Source: Meandrina meandrites (taxonomy: Eukaryota > Cnidaria > Anthozoa > Scleractinia > Meandrinidae). Taken from it: a stretch of DNA of 64,000 nucleotides. The stretch covers positions 14,289,699-14,353,698 of the forward strand of contig OY855914.1 of the NCBI GenBank assembly GCA_963693305.1, read 5' to 3'. Under the pieces are notes generated by a model that did not search any database, was not told where the DNA came from, and saw only the letters and a list, made by a program, of their open reading frames with translations. This document shows, in pieces, positions 1 to 12,900 of this stretch (positions are counted from its first letter, which is position 1; each line of letters opens with the position of its first letter). The translations under genes and the position numbers were made by a program.

Positions 1-881
1 GCTTGTAATCACGTATTATGGGGATGATACACGAAGGGACATTTTGCAAGGTAATGCCGCATCGACATGTAGCAGGGACAAGATATAACGTACACAAACA
101 ATGGCGTAACCATTATTAAAATGTGGGTTTCTCCCTGCTATATGTCACCACGACACGTCCCTACACCAGTCCCTCTGAGAGTGACTCCATAGAAGGTAGT
201 TTTATGTATTCACATTTAGCACGTGCAGTAGCTCTATACTTCTACCCATACCACCTTTCGGTCTTAAAGAAATAAAAAGTAATTAAAAGTGCCAAAAAAT
301 ATTCCTTTAAAGTTCCAAACGTTTCGGGCATTGCCCTTCATCAGTGGAATTATGTCCTTTCGGTCTTGTCGCGTGCAGTTGTTTGCTTTTTCCGACAACC
401 TTTCTCTAAATAGCTGTATACAAATTACTTCGTTCTTGTGAAAATAATGGTATTAACTGTTGACCCACAAATGGTTTGCCAACAAATCTGTTTTTGACTC
501 AGTTGTAAATAAGCTTTAAATATTTAATACCTTTCATTTGCTTGAGCTTTCCTTGTCGTTCCTTCCTTTCTTCCAAGTCTCCAAGATCTTCCAACCTGTT
601 ATGCATCTCGTTAAAGGCAAAGTAACTACGTATTTCAGGAAAACTAGAAGTCCGGCGAATAAGGTCAAAATCGGTCGAGAGCGTTTGAAATCGCGACGGC
701 AATTGCCGGTGACCTTTACGATACAATTTCCTGTTCAGCCAATCAAACTGCCGCGAGTTTATCACAATCAGCTTCTTTCGTTGAAGCCTGAATTTCTTCA
801 GGCTTTTGTTTTGCAATATTAAGCTTTTTTGCATTTAGCTATAATTTCTGACAACAAAAGCGTTTAGATTTTATAGTTTAA

Positions 882-974
882 GGACGTTCGCGCTCGATGC
901 ATGACGTGGCGTAGCGTTGGGACAGGAATTACGTGCGCAGTAAGGATGCGCATAAACAATTAGCGCGAACGTCC
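882..974. mobile_element. 93-bp TTAA-flanked MITE
   Basis: The ends are inverted copies: GGACGTTCGCGCT at the left and AGCGCGAACGTCC at the right. TTAA stands on both sides (878-881 and 975-978). TTAA duplications belong to the piggyBac and Kolobok superfamilies. At 93 bp it can encode nothing and must be non-autonomous. Confidence 0.7.
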
Positions 975-1244
975 TTAAAATGTAAAATCGAAAGCAACTG
1001 TGATTTGGCTCAGGCAACTTATCTCTTGTTTGCTATCCCATGCGCTTGCCAGCAGTTTATTCTGTTCCGTTTTTTGCAATTTTTTTGTGTCAAATTGTGT
1101 TGACGATTCATCGATTCCAAAATAAGTGTCAAGTAAACAGTGGCATGAAAAGCGATGAGTTAAAAAAAATTTCGTGATTGACGTTTAGGGTAAGACCACT
1201 TCATCAGGATGTCACGTGACATTTACCAAATTGTTGTGTTGGGC

Positions 1245-1542
1245 CATTCTCGTCCCCATAGCCCTTTTCGCTTCTCTTAGCCGACTAGGGCCTTGGCACG
1301 AGAAACGAAGGGCTCTGGGGACACAGGATTTCCGGTCTTCATGTATGTAGTAGTGATGTTTCTGAAGACTCTGTGGGACTGTCATGGCGGTTTTTACTTC
1401 CGCTCAAGATTTCTTTGTTTCAAACCGCCAATCAAAAAAATTCGAATTAATTCAAAAACCCTATGTCCCCAGAGCCCTTCGTTTCTCGTGCCAAGGCCCT
1501 AGTCGGCTAAGAGAAGCGAAAAGGGCTATGGGGACGAGAATG
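1245..1542. mobile_element. Mutator-like foldback MITE with 79-bp perfect TIRs
   Basis: Positions 1245-1323 and 1464-1542 are perfect inverted repeats of 79 bp, beginning CATTCTCGTCCCC. The element is flanked by the 9-bp direct repeat GTGTTGGGC (1236-1244 and 1543-1551). Long TIRs with a 9-bp duplication fit the Mutator/MULE superfamily. The 140-bp core has no coding capacity. Confidence 0.75.
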
Positions 1543-1559
1543 GTGTTGGGCAAGCAATT

Positions 1560-1760
1560 TTCTCTCAGAGTGCATCTCTCCGCTCGGGTGTGTAAATGGG
1601 TATCGGCGATTTAATGCTGGGATTATCCCTGCGATGGACTAGCATCCCATGAAGGGGGGGGGGGGGGGGGGGGGAGGGAGTAGAAATTCTCCTAGTCGCT
1701 TAATACTACAGTAACCGGGATAAGCGCCGGCCTGATGGGCCAGTACGCTCGAACAAGGAC
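1560..1760. repeat. probable dispersed repeat with a 21-base poly-G run
   Basis: The stretch with GCGATGGACTAGCATCCC and GATAAGCGCCGGCCTGATGG looks like a dispersed repeat I have an impression of from other marine invertebrates, which I cannot verify here. It contains 21 consecutive G at 1654-1674. Confidence 0.35.
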
Positions 1761-1901
1761 TTATCCACAAAGCAAGCTGTGTTTACACGTATCGTTAAAA
1801 CAAGGCTCATCGTTTTGCTACACAAATACAACCGAAATAATGTCACACTAATACAATCTTTGAATTAAATTACATTTACACGAACTTCAGTCAAACAATA
1901 C

Positions 1902-2019
1902 CTCCGTTTAGTGTCTTCATGATTTTCTTGTAAGATCCCAGTTCTTCTGGACCGACAAGCACGACACTTAAACCTTCTCTGTTTGCTCTGGCCGTCCGTC
2001 CACTACGGTGAATGTAAAG
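1902..2019 (-). CDS. DDX24: DDX24 exon 11 (motif VI), last exon seen
   Basis: Encodes [18 protein letters not shown] and VLVGPEE, ending G|GTATTG in phase 1. The open codon shows that at least one further exon follows downstream on this strand. Confidence 0.92.
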
Positions 2020-3871
2020 CTACCAAATGCAGTGGAAAGAAATGATGTTAAGCTTGGTAAGGAAGAGCTAATCGGGTAGTGTCTCAAGTTACTCGAAAGC
2101 AGCAGAATGTTGGAAGATTGAAGGCCTCTGATGTCGTACCTATTGCCTTCTACAAAGCTTCCACATACTGCTCAGTATGAGAGATCATGAAAGGTATGAA
2201 CGCCACTACCCCACCCCTGCTCGCTGGAGTCGAACTTACGTCAGGATCTTTTGGCACTTGATAGTGAATCACGTGCTCAACTGCAGGTATGTCCAGACCC
2301 CGTGCGGCCACATCTGTAGCGAGAAGTAAACCACTTGAACTTGACTTGAATCTGCAAAACGGAAGAAATCCGAGAAAGGCTCAGTCATGGAACACTGTTT
2401 TTCCTGGCCACACAACTTTCCTACTCTCTTGGGTGTGGGGGGGGGGAGGGAGAAAATACGTGCGGTGTTGCGTTTTTATTTGGCTGTTATTTCATGTAAC
2501 CACTGTAACTACAACAGCAGGAAAATGCAAAAGTAGCACAAGTTTTCTCACCTATCAAGGTTCTTTAATCTCTGTCTTTGCTGCATGCTGGCGTGTAGAA
2601 CCCACGGGTCAAAGTCCAGCAATCTGAACAAGGAGCCCAGTCTCCTCACACAGTCAACCGTGTTAGAGAACACCAACGTGCGGCCTGGGTACCGCGACAG
2701 GAAATAGTGAAGGTATAGATCCTGCAAATAAAATAAGAAAGAAGAAAAACAATGAGTTACTACCATTCATGTGTCCATGTGTCTGCTGCCTTGTACCCAG
2801 GTGCCCCTCGGTTCGAGCACGGTGCGTGTGGTATTGTGGGCCTGTTACACTTGGGCCACAGGACACTGCCTAAACATCAAGCCCTGCGCTCCCTGCCTGT
2901 CCCCGACGAAATGCAACGAGACGAGGCAGCTTTCATCTGCATACAGCGGGTTTCGAATTAATGTGGTCCAAGTCCACGGGTATGTACTTTGTTTTGGTTT
3001 CCCATGCTTTTCAACAGTTAGATGGCTTTGTCATTAACTGGATTTGATTTTAACAGTCATCTGCAAAACACTCCTAAAACGATTTTTTGACTTCCGCTAC
3101 GCGAAGATACCTCAACTTGCGCACGAAATAATTTTTCCCAAACTAGAACAGAGAAGAAAAGAATTTACACAGTTACAAATTTTTGGGGTACTAGGTAGAA
3201 ACTGTATTTAGCAAGGCGGAAAATTTTAAAATCGCTAGAGCCAACGATGGGAATATAGAGTTGTTATATTAGCAAGCTGGGAGTCCTATCTCTTCCACCC
3301 ACCAAACTCATTTACATCCACTGCAGATGCCATTCATTTAAGTCTTCCTATTTATTTTTCTTGGCTTCTAAGTTAATCAACGAGCCAGAAACAGCAGGTG
3401 CAGTTTATCAACTTTGACAACTCCACCTGTCACCCAACGAAATTGGTTGTTTGATAAGCCAGGGTCAGGCATAACGAGACAAAATGTGCCTACTCTTTTA
3501 TTTAACATGTTTAACTATTTTAACTGTAACATCCTTCAAACCTTTTCATCAAGTGAGCATGAAATCTTTGTCTCTGTCAAGGTCTCCACCGTTCCTCTCT
3601 TGTTGGTAACGTCGATCACTTTACAGCTACTCTTGTGCAGCCTGATTTTGTCCATTAGCGATACTAAAATAAGAGAAAAATAACAACGAGAATTTCGTAA
3701 ACCTCTTCTCTCCCTTTTTCTCTAGCACAGTCTTGTTCCTTCCTCTTTCCTCGTTGATTTCAAAACGGTCGTGTCTGGTATACTCTGGTACACGTAAGTT
3801 GTCGCTTGGTTTTATTAGGGTGTGACTACTGACCACTACTGCATATCTATTCCTTTGCGTTATAGGAAGGT

Positions 3872-3902
<31 letters not shown>

Positions 3903-6900
3903 CACACGCGTAAGTACGAACACACGCCGCGCACGCACGCGTAAGTACGAACACACGCCGCGCACGCCCACGCACATTGGCGGGAAAGGAATTACAGTAC
4001 CGCTCAAATGTAAGTTGGCAGTCCCTCGAGCCTTGATCCTCGAGACTCGAAACTCGATCCTCGAATTCGAGGATCGAGTCTTGAGTTGAGAAAACTAATG
4101 AGCTTGTCGCTTGGCTGATCGCCGTAGGAATAGATTGCACAAACTAGCCGCACTCTCGAGTGTTGTACACAGTCAAAGCCAGCGTGCAGTATTCAATAAC
4201 CAAATTAACTGCTCACGCAATGCGATATACTGCAGAATGTAAACGTGTCTCAGTGTCCTGCAGTGTGTCATTTTCATTTGTGGACCTTGTGTCATGTTTC
4301 TCGGGCGAAATATTTAACCTTGAAATTCACTCTGTTATTCAGATTTCTTTTGAATTATGCGGTTTTGTGTATGGAGGAAGCTAAATCGGATCCTTCCGTG
4401 TCATCAATTTACCGCGATGTCTGTATGATACTTGGTGTGCTTACCTTTTAAACAAATATCCCGGAAATTTCAGTTGGAAAGCAAATGGCGCAGTAATTTT
4501 CCGGGAAATCCGTTCGGAAATTGCCAACCATGTTTTGAGGTAGTCCTTTCATTCTGCTCGGTGTAATTAAGTAAACGGTCAGAAAATTCCGTATCATTTG
4601 TTCATTTCTCCTGTTTCCAGTCTCCCATCAGGGGAAAATAATAGTCAGAAACTAAATTATAAATGGCAAGCGCCATCTCTTTCGGTCAGTTTGCTGATTT
4701 TGCAAAAACACTTACCATTATTAAAGGTCATACCAACTGGTCCATTGTAGCAAATTGCAAACACCCTTTGTATTCCAGCTGGATAATTGAAAGATATTAA
4801 TTACCTAAATAATTAAATAATAATTAAAGGGGCACTGTCACGGACATTTTTTGACTTTTTTAGTAAAACTGCACCAAAATTACGGCTAAGTACTTTCAAC
4901 CATGCAGGAAATGCTCCTAGAACGTAAAGGGAAGGATATCTAGCAAATTGTTTTAAGAAGAGGGTGACCGTTAATAGTTTTCATCAAATTTTCCAAACCA
5001 CAAGGACAGAACTTGAAAAAGTCAGGCTGACTTTTTCAAGTTGAGATCAAAAGCTCCCGATGGAATCACGGTGATATCACTCTATATTTAGCTTCAGTAC
5101 ACTGGTATAGTAATTTTAAGAAACCTTGACCACTGTTAATAGGTTTCCAATTTTGTAAACATGTTTTTGGGCTGTTGAATTTTTGAAGTTATGCTCGTGA
5201 CAGTGCCCCTTTAATGATAATAACATGCACCTAACGCTTCTCCACTGGTGATCTTCTTTTCTTTTCCTTTTCTTTTGAATGATTTTGGAAGAGTCAACGT
5301 TGCAGAGAAGATAAACTTTTGTAGAGTTCGTTTCTTTATTGAATATTCATCATCATCACTGTTTGGAGAAAAAAAATCGATATAAAAATAAATTTAATTT
5401 TTAGTACCCCACAATGTATCTAAAAACACTTTCATATGTCCTGCAAGAAGGTAGATGTAAAGGTTTATTAAAGGGACAGTATTGTGTTTTCATAAGTATG
5501 GCCAGAAACTGGCTATGAACGTGCTTTATTATCTTGAAACTGAAAGAAACAAAACACCAAAACTGGTGAAAGCAAAGAAATATCAACCGAAAGGAACAAT
5601 AAACTTGGCATCCTGTCACAAAATCAAATTTGATGAACTGTAATCCACTTCATCCACTTTGCATATTTGGTGGCATTTGGCAAATTTCGATAATCACTTG
5701 GGACACTGACACTTTAAACATGCACATTTGGTACAGTATAATGTACATGTATGACCGTTTAAAATATGCTTGGAAAGACAAAATGTAAGGTACAAGTACT
5801 TTCTATACTATATATAGTGAAAGCACTGCACATAGGCGTACGGGCACCTTCTGTCCTGGGTGGGGGAGAGCCAGTTTTTGCCCGAAAAAAATGGCATGGG
5901 TCGAAAGACGAAAAAGAGGCATATACAATAGAAAATAAAACATGCATTGAAATAGTTGTGTACAAACTTCACCTGCTTGCTTTAAGTTCTTTTATTATTT
6001 TTGTGGCGTTGTCCGAAGGTGTCAATGCACTGAATCCTTTTTCAGAAATATTTTATTTATTCACTCTAGTTCAGCGAAAATTAAATTAACTTTGTGGAGC
6101 TATTACCATTGTTTTCCGCCCATTTGAAAGTAATAGAAAAGCATGTAAAACATTCAGGGATGAATTGATTTTAAAACATTTTGTTGAAAGTTTTAATGTA
6201 GCCCTGAGAACTAAACATCTGAGTTGAAAGCATTAGCTTCATTACATTTATAACAGCTTTGTTTCAAGGTCTTGCACTAAATCCACCACGTGCAAATGCT
6301 CAAGCTATGGAAAACTGATTGCAACTGAATCAAACTGAGGGGTGACACAGAATTTGCGAGAAAAATCGAACATGATTATAGCAATTTGCGAGAGGAAACA
6401 AAAAGCAGATGAATGAGAAATTTGGACTTTTGAACCACAAAGTTCGGTATATTTCCAATACTTTTCCTGCTGATGTAATTCATTTTGAAGGTAATGTTGA
6501 CTAAACTTTTCGGCTTATTTTCTATTTTTTCTCTAGGCTTATTGCCCAAATTCCAAGCATTTTGCCCGAAAAATTTTTATATCCAGCACGTTTTATGAGG
6601 TTGAAATAGGTGTAGAAATTTTCGTAGAGCTCTACGCTTCTACTTTATAGTACAGTAGTAGCATATAAATAGTTAGCTGTTGTAAGCTCGTAGACCCGTA
6701 GAGTAGTAGAGATAGGTTAAGATTGGTCAAGACGGCTTGGTGTCCACCTGAATAAACTAAACTTTAGTATAGAATGTATACCCGTACACCAGTCCATTTT
6801 GTACAGTATATTATATAGTACTCTACTCTACTCTACCTCTACTTCTACCTCTACATGTACCTCTATTCTACTTAACTTTACGATACCAGGGTTGAAAACT

Positions 6901-9900
6901 AAGATTTCGGAGCGCTCGCCATTTGGGCGAGTGATCTTCAAGCTGCACTCGCCCAGATAGTTTTTTACTCGCCCAGTCTCCTAACTCCACACAAATACAG
7001 AAAACATTACCCCCCCCACACACACACACACACACACTCCGCCCACGAACATAAAATATCCAACTTTAATTTTTAATCATGTTTGACACTGTTCCTTAGT
7101 TTAAGCTAGTTTAGGGAAGTTTACAAGGTTTCCATTGAGTTTCTCAGCTCATTTTCAAGGTATTTTAGTAACATATTCTTTGGACATCCCAGGCTCTGAC
7201 TCATAATCCGATATCATCCCCTCATCATCTATGTCTAGCTTTTTCTTCATTTTGCAAAAAAAGGCGGTCAATTGCCACTTCGATGAAAATTTTTGGTCCT
7301 TGTCTTTTCGTATTCGCGAGAATCACGGATCGTTTTCGGCGTGCTGTTATCAAGAGTGGTATTTTCTTGCTAGCGGATACTTTAGACACCCCAGGTAGAA
7401 ACCTCAACATTTTAACATTAATGAGTTCTCTTCATCATCTAACGATTACCATGCAAATCTTTTTTTTATGTTTACGAACCAGAAATTAGTTTGCAACAAA
7501 GCGCCAGGTTTGTGGGAGATTTCAAAAAAGTAAACACTGTAAGCTTTTAGCTGTGGACAGTGTAAATTATGAAGTAGAAACTAGAAAGTTACGCTTATTT
7601 TCAATAATATACGTATTCTGGAGCTGAAAATCGTACTCACCAAACCGGGCGAGTGATCCGTGATTTGTACTTGCCCAACAGTTTTGACACTCGCCTGGAG
7701 GAGTGGGCGAGTGCTAATGTCCAACCCTGGATATGACATGCTATGCTTTGCTCTACTCTTCTCTTCTGTACTCTTCTAGTCTAATGTAATCTACTCTACG
7801 CTATTCTGCTCGATCCTGCGCTACTCTACTGTAATTTACTCTACTCTACTCTCTACGTAGGCTGTATCATTTCATTTACCTTATATCATCATATGTATCT
7901 TTTTGAAATTGTTTTTGGCCAAGGTGTTATTTTCGCTTTCCTCATATGCATGTGTTACCTCCAGCACAATGGCATTTTGCGTTACATTATGAAAGGGTTG
8001 CATTTACGCACTAGTTGCATTCCAGCAACCAAGTGTTGTACTTATATCTTATATGTATATCATATCTCTTCCAATTTCAACAGATAATCTGTTTTCGTTC
8101 AATATTTGCGTACTAATTTACTAATCTTTTTTAGAGTAGGTAGAGTATAGAGTTAAGTACAGAGGCGTAGCATAGCATAGAGTCGAGTAGAGTTGGGAAA
8201 AGTATAGTAGAGATTAAAAGTAGAGTGGAGTAGAGCGTTAAGCATAGAGTAAAGTAGCAGGGCATCTAGAGTAGAGTAGAGTAGAGAACATTACATTAGT
8301 CTAGAAACGTACAGTACAGTAGAGCGTAGCGTAGAGAAGAGTAGTGTAGAGTAGAGTAGAGCACATTAAATTAGACTAAAAGCGCACAGTAGAGTACAGC
8401 GTAGCGTAGAGTATAGGAATAAATACATGAAGCTGTCATACACAGCCAGGGTAAATAAGAAAGGCATAGGCTTACACTTTAAAGTGAGATATAAAATTGT
8501 ATTTAAAATTAGGGAAAATGTTATTGCCAAATGGGTATAACGGTGTATGCAGTTCCAAAGCTGCTGCTTATGGACTATTGCCAGAAAGAATGGCATGAGT
8601 AGAAGCATACAGCTCTACAGAAATTTCTACAGCAATATAAGGTTGTGTCCGGTGCCATAGCTACAGGCTCGTAGACCTGACTTGTCCCAAGTAGTCTCTC
8701 ATTGCATTATCGACTCCTACTCCCTTAAGAGACAGAGACGAATGGGGACAAGTCAGCTTGTAGAACATGAAAGGCATGAATGGCATGTGTAGAGGTGTAG
8801 AGCTCTATGAGAATTTCTACACCTTTTTGAGCCTCATAAAATAGGCGCCACTTGAAAATTTTGGCACTGGGGGGGCTGCAGTCTCCCTCCCCCACGGCAG
8901 GTACCGTTTCAGTCACAAAATCAGGCCTGATGTGTGAAAATCTGTGCACCTGCCAGATTCCTTTTCTTGGAATCTGGCTGTTTTGTTGGATTGAAGTCAC
9001 AAACGTATACAGTTGTCATTCACATGCATTGATTCACTTTCCGGTTAATCACCATCATTCAGCAACTGAAGATTTTCCTTTATACATGTGCATGTATATG
9101 TACCTTGTTCTATGAATAAGATCCAAAATTGAAGACAGCTCTTGGAAGTGACCTTGCTCAACCATCCTATCAGCCTCATCAATCACAAGGTATCTTAAAT
9201 GCTCCAACTGGCACACATGTTCTTCACCCTGAAATTATATTAACACTTACTGCAAGAACTGTTTAAAGAAAAAAACACTAAATGAATTTTAAAGGCACTG
9301 CCAAAAATCGTAAATTCAGCCAGCGTCCAATTACAACCACAGAGCTAATCCTCTGTCTTTGTTCCCTACAAACTCAAAAGACCTAATTTAAAGTTCCTAA
9401 TTTCGTATGTTTATAAACATATATCACAGATAGCGTGATTCATGTACACATATTTTAGCCTTTTTTTAATTTTCGAGTTATTCAGGTATGCATGTGCGTA
9501 TGTGCATACAGCTAGCTACGCCCCTGGTGGTGCAATCACCAAATGTTGTAAAACAAAGGATGCAAAACAAAATAAACTATCCCCAAACCACAGTACAATA
9601 GCTACACAACAATAGCTTCTGCAACACCAAGAAAAAAATTGACCCCTTTTCTTTTAAAGTGAGACCCTATTAGGTTTTTAAAATTCAAAACTGTAATGCA
9701 ATTTGTGCAAGCCTAATTACAATAATTTAATCTAATTTAATTTACGAACAGTGTTCACCCAAATGGAGCAGCATTATTCTGCTAAGTACTGCACACACTT
9801 TTTTTGCAGCAAAGACTGCAGAATGTAACAGAAAACCATTACCGGTATTTTCTAACATTTTAATATTATAATTATTATTGCAATGAAGTAGCTACCTCTG

Positions 9901-12900
9901 AAATCAGATCCCACAATCTTCCTGGAGTAGCGATTATAATTTCAGGACATCCTCGTAATAGCCTTTGTTGTTTTTGTGGTGCCATTCCACCAACCACTGC
10001 AACAATCTTAAAAACCAATAATTGAATGTAAGAATAAGCATGCAGCAACAATTTTTACTATTTTATTTTTGTTTTCTGGATGCTGCCACAAGTTGACCTT
10101 AGTGAAATTTCTTTTGTTCTTATCAATACAAGTGAGTATCGCAATCCTCTAGTCTGATAGTTTTGCTTACGCATCAGCTGTCAATATTTCATGGTATTGC
10201 CGTCTCACTTTTCAGGCTTGTGATTGCTTCTAAGATTGAAATGCATGGATATCGATGCACTGATTTAGAATTGGTTTCCACTCAATCAACCACAGTTCAA
10301 ATTCTTTGTTTGAAATAATCTACAAAAGGGTTTTAATTTTATACAATCTTAGTGGCCTAGTTATACATGTAGCTACATTACTATAATTGCACTGACTACC
10401 TGTATCTGAAACCAAAAAAGTTGAGAGACTTAAGTGTGCCATTTTCATTCTTTTATTTTCAGACCTCTACAATGTACCTTTAAATAAGTGTGCTTTGCAG
10501 CCTGTTGAAGGTGATTTCTTATTTGCAGGGCTAATTCTCTGGTCGGCGTCATTATCAAAGCCAGTAGCGGTCTGCTGACCTCATCACTGCAGGCTGTATC
10601 ATCATCAACCACTGGATTTGACATTTCAGCAATGCCTTTCCCTTCATCATCCTTTGTTCCCTCTGTTTCTTGGCTAGCCTTTTGGAGCAGGATGTGGGAG
10701 AGAATTGGAATCCCAAAGGCTAAGGTTTTTCCTGATCCCTGATAAATAGACCAAAATTAAATGAGTTTGTCAGAGTAAGATGCAGTATATTCAAGGGCAG
10801 GTATAAAATAGAGATGTTGCAAGTCTGTTTTGGAATCATCGACATACTGTTTCTGCAGCTCCAATGATGTCTCTATGGTGAAATATTGCTGGTGGCAGGG
10901 ATAGCGTCTGTATAGGAGTGGGACTGGTGAATCCCTGGTCACCAAGACCTCTCTGCACTTCTTTTGGGACTCCAAGGACTTCCCAGGCACTGGTGTCTGC
11001 CATGGTCTCTAAGATTTAAAATACAACTGACTTAGTTAATACACAGCCCATTGGTATGCATGTATAATGAAGGCAAAAGGGGCAAGGCATAGGAGAAGAA
11101 CCAGTGAGAAGTAGGGGGGGGGGGGGGGGGTTGAGAGAAAAGGGTGGAAGGCAGGAGAAAAAAAATCACAACATTGCATTAATATTTTGCAACAGAAACA
11201 AAGAGGCAGGAAATACTAAGGAATGTGGACGTGAATTGTATGTGCAAGTGGGAAGTTCTGACATTCCCTTTCTCACCCCCATCCCCCTTCCTTCCTCACA
11301 ACCAAAACACCTGACAATAATTTACACCTCCATGTACTATATAGCAAAGCGAACAAGTGGAAATACAAACTTATAAGCAAAAAAAGTCATTTTTAGCTAG
11401 TTTATGACTAGTCAGTTACTCTTACTGTATTAACTAAACTGTAAAGCCCTGTAGCAGAGGCACTCACAAATTTTGTATTTGGCAGTTACATGGCAGTTCA
11501 TGTATGTGACTAATATAGTGCACAAAATAATTTGTACAGTACCCTGTGAATCTTCTACTATTCCTTCATCAACTGAAATTTCTTGCTGTTCTGGCTTTTC
11601 TTTATTTTCAGCTTTCTTTTTCTTCTTCCTTTTCTTTTTCTTCTTCTGCTCTGCAGCCTTCTTTTCCTTTTCTTCTGATTTTGGTGACAGTATAGTGCCA
11701 TATTGTTCTTGATCATCCTGAAGATTAAAGGTGTTTAATGTTGTTAATAAAGAAGAAGAAAGTGGAGAAAGGAAAGAGAGGGAGAGTGGCAGAGTGTCAA
11801 GGGAATATCCCATCTTTCTTCCCCATCTTGACAGAGGTATTCAAAGATTTCAATGAAATCTAAAGTAGGCAGCTGGTTTGAGTAGAGTAACTGACTGTTT
11901 AAAATAATCTTTTTTTAATTACTTCAATTTAGGGAAAAAAGAAGCTACCTTCTTGGTAACCGGTCATTTCGCCTATGAGTCGTTTCGCTAACGACCAGTT
12001 CGTTAACGAGTTAAGTCGATTCGCCTACGTCTAAAGTCGTTTCGCTAACATGAAGATTGATATTTTAAAATATAGTGATAGAACATTACAATACCAAAAT
12101 TATAAAAGACCACTGTCATACTTCTGGGATACAAAATGGTGGTATTCAGTTTTGGAAGATAAAATTAGGCCTAGGAAACCTCTAGATAAGGAAGGACTTC
12201 GGGCTTTCAAGCTTAACTTTCTGAAGCGATCCTAGTTTGTCTTTTGGTAAGCGTGTTTCAATAATCTAGAAATTGGAAGAATGTAACTCGTAAAAGAAAA
12301 CAAAAAAACTAAAAGAGACGTTAGTGTACTAAGTTCGAACGTCAACAAAACGACCTACAGGTCGTTAGCGAAACGACTTTAGACGTAGGCGAATCGACCT
12401 AACTCGTTAGCGAACTGGTTGTTAGCAAAACGACTCGTAGGCAAAACGACCGCAATTCACCTTCTCTTAGCATAGTAGAGTGAAGTAGCTGAAACCTTTT
12501 GTCACTGTGTATTGTAAATGAAGATGCCTCGTCAGTGTTCTAAGAACCTACATGTGTAACAGATCCAGAAAATGTATTGCACTTCTTTTTGAAAAAAATA
12601 GTCTGAAACCTATATCACTCTAATGCCAATGAACCTGTTGTTGTTAAGTTTAGTCCTCCCTTCTAACTATGGTTTAAGCCCTGGGATTTCATTCACCGCA
12701 GTCAAACGTCTGAGGATGTTTTTGTTTTCTTATTTCGAGAAAAATCATTCACGTTAACGTGGAAGCATCAGTAAGGATATGTGAAATAGCTGCCGAAGGT
12801 AAATATATTTTCAGTTCTCTCAAATGAGATTCTTTACTTTTAAAATGCTCTGCACCCGATCAAAATTGCTTTGACAATGGCGACGACAGTCGGCATTTCG

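Larger units (their letters stand above)
1..1901. other. left-edge region: presumed DDX24 intron or downstream flank, no supported exon
   Basis: The DDX24 reading ends in mid-codon at 1902, so a further exon must exist, but none that resembles the DDX24 C-terminal tail is visible here. A small minus-strand open stretch around 531-640 is charged (Glu/Lys rich) and ends in a possible donor, but it matches nothing I recognise. The rest holds two TIR elements (882-974, 1245-1542) and a poly-G run. Confidence 0.5.

Noticed and set aside
499..834. Minus-strand 111-codon ORF with a charged C-terminus, considered as a DDX24 tail exon
   Set aside because: The similarity to known DDX24 tails is too weak, the acceptor is poor, and the connecting exon between it and 1902 is missing.
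3627..4140. Minus-strand ORFs rich in Val-Cys-Val-Arg-Ala
   Set aside because: Translation of the (GCAC)n microsatellite; the true DDX24 exon 8 uses another frame here.
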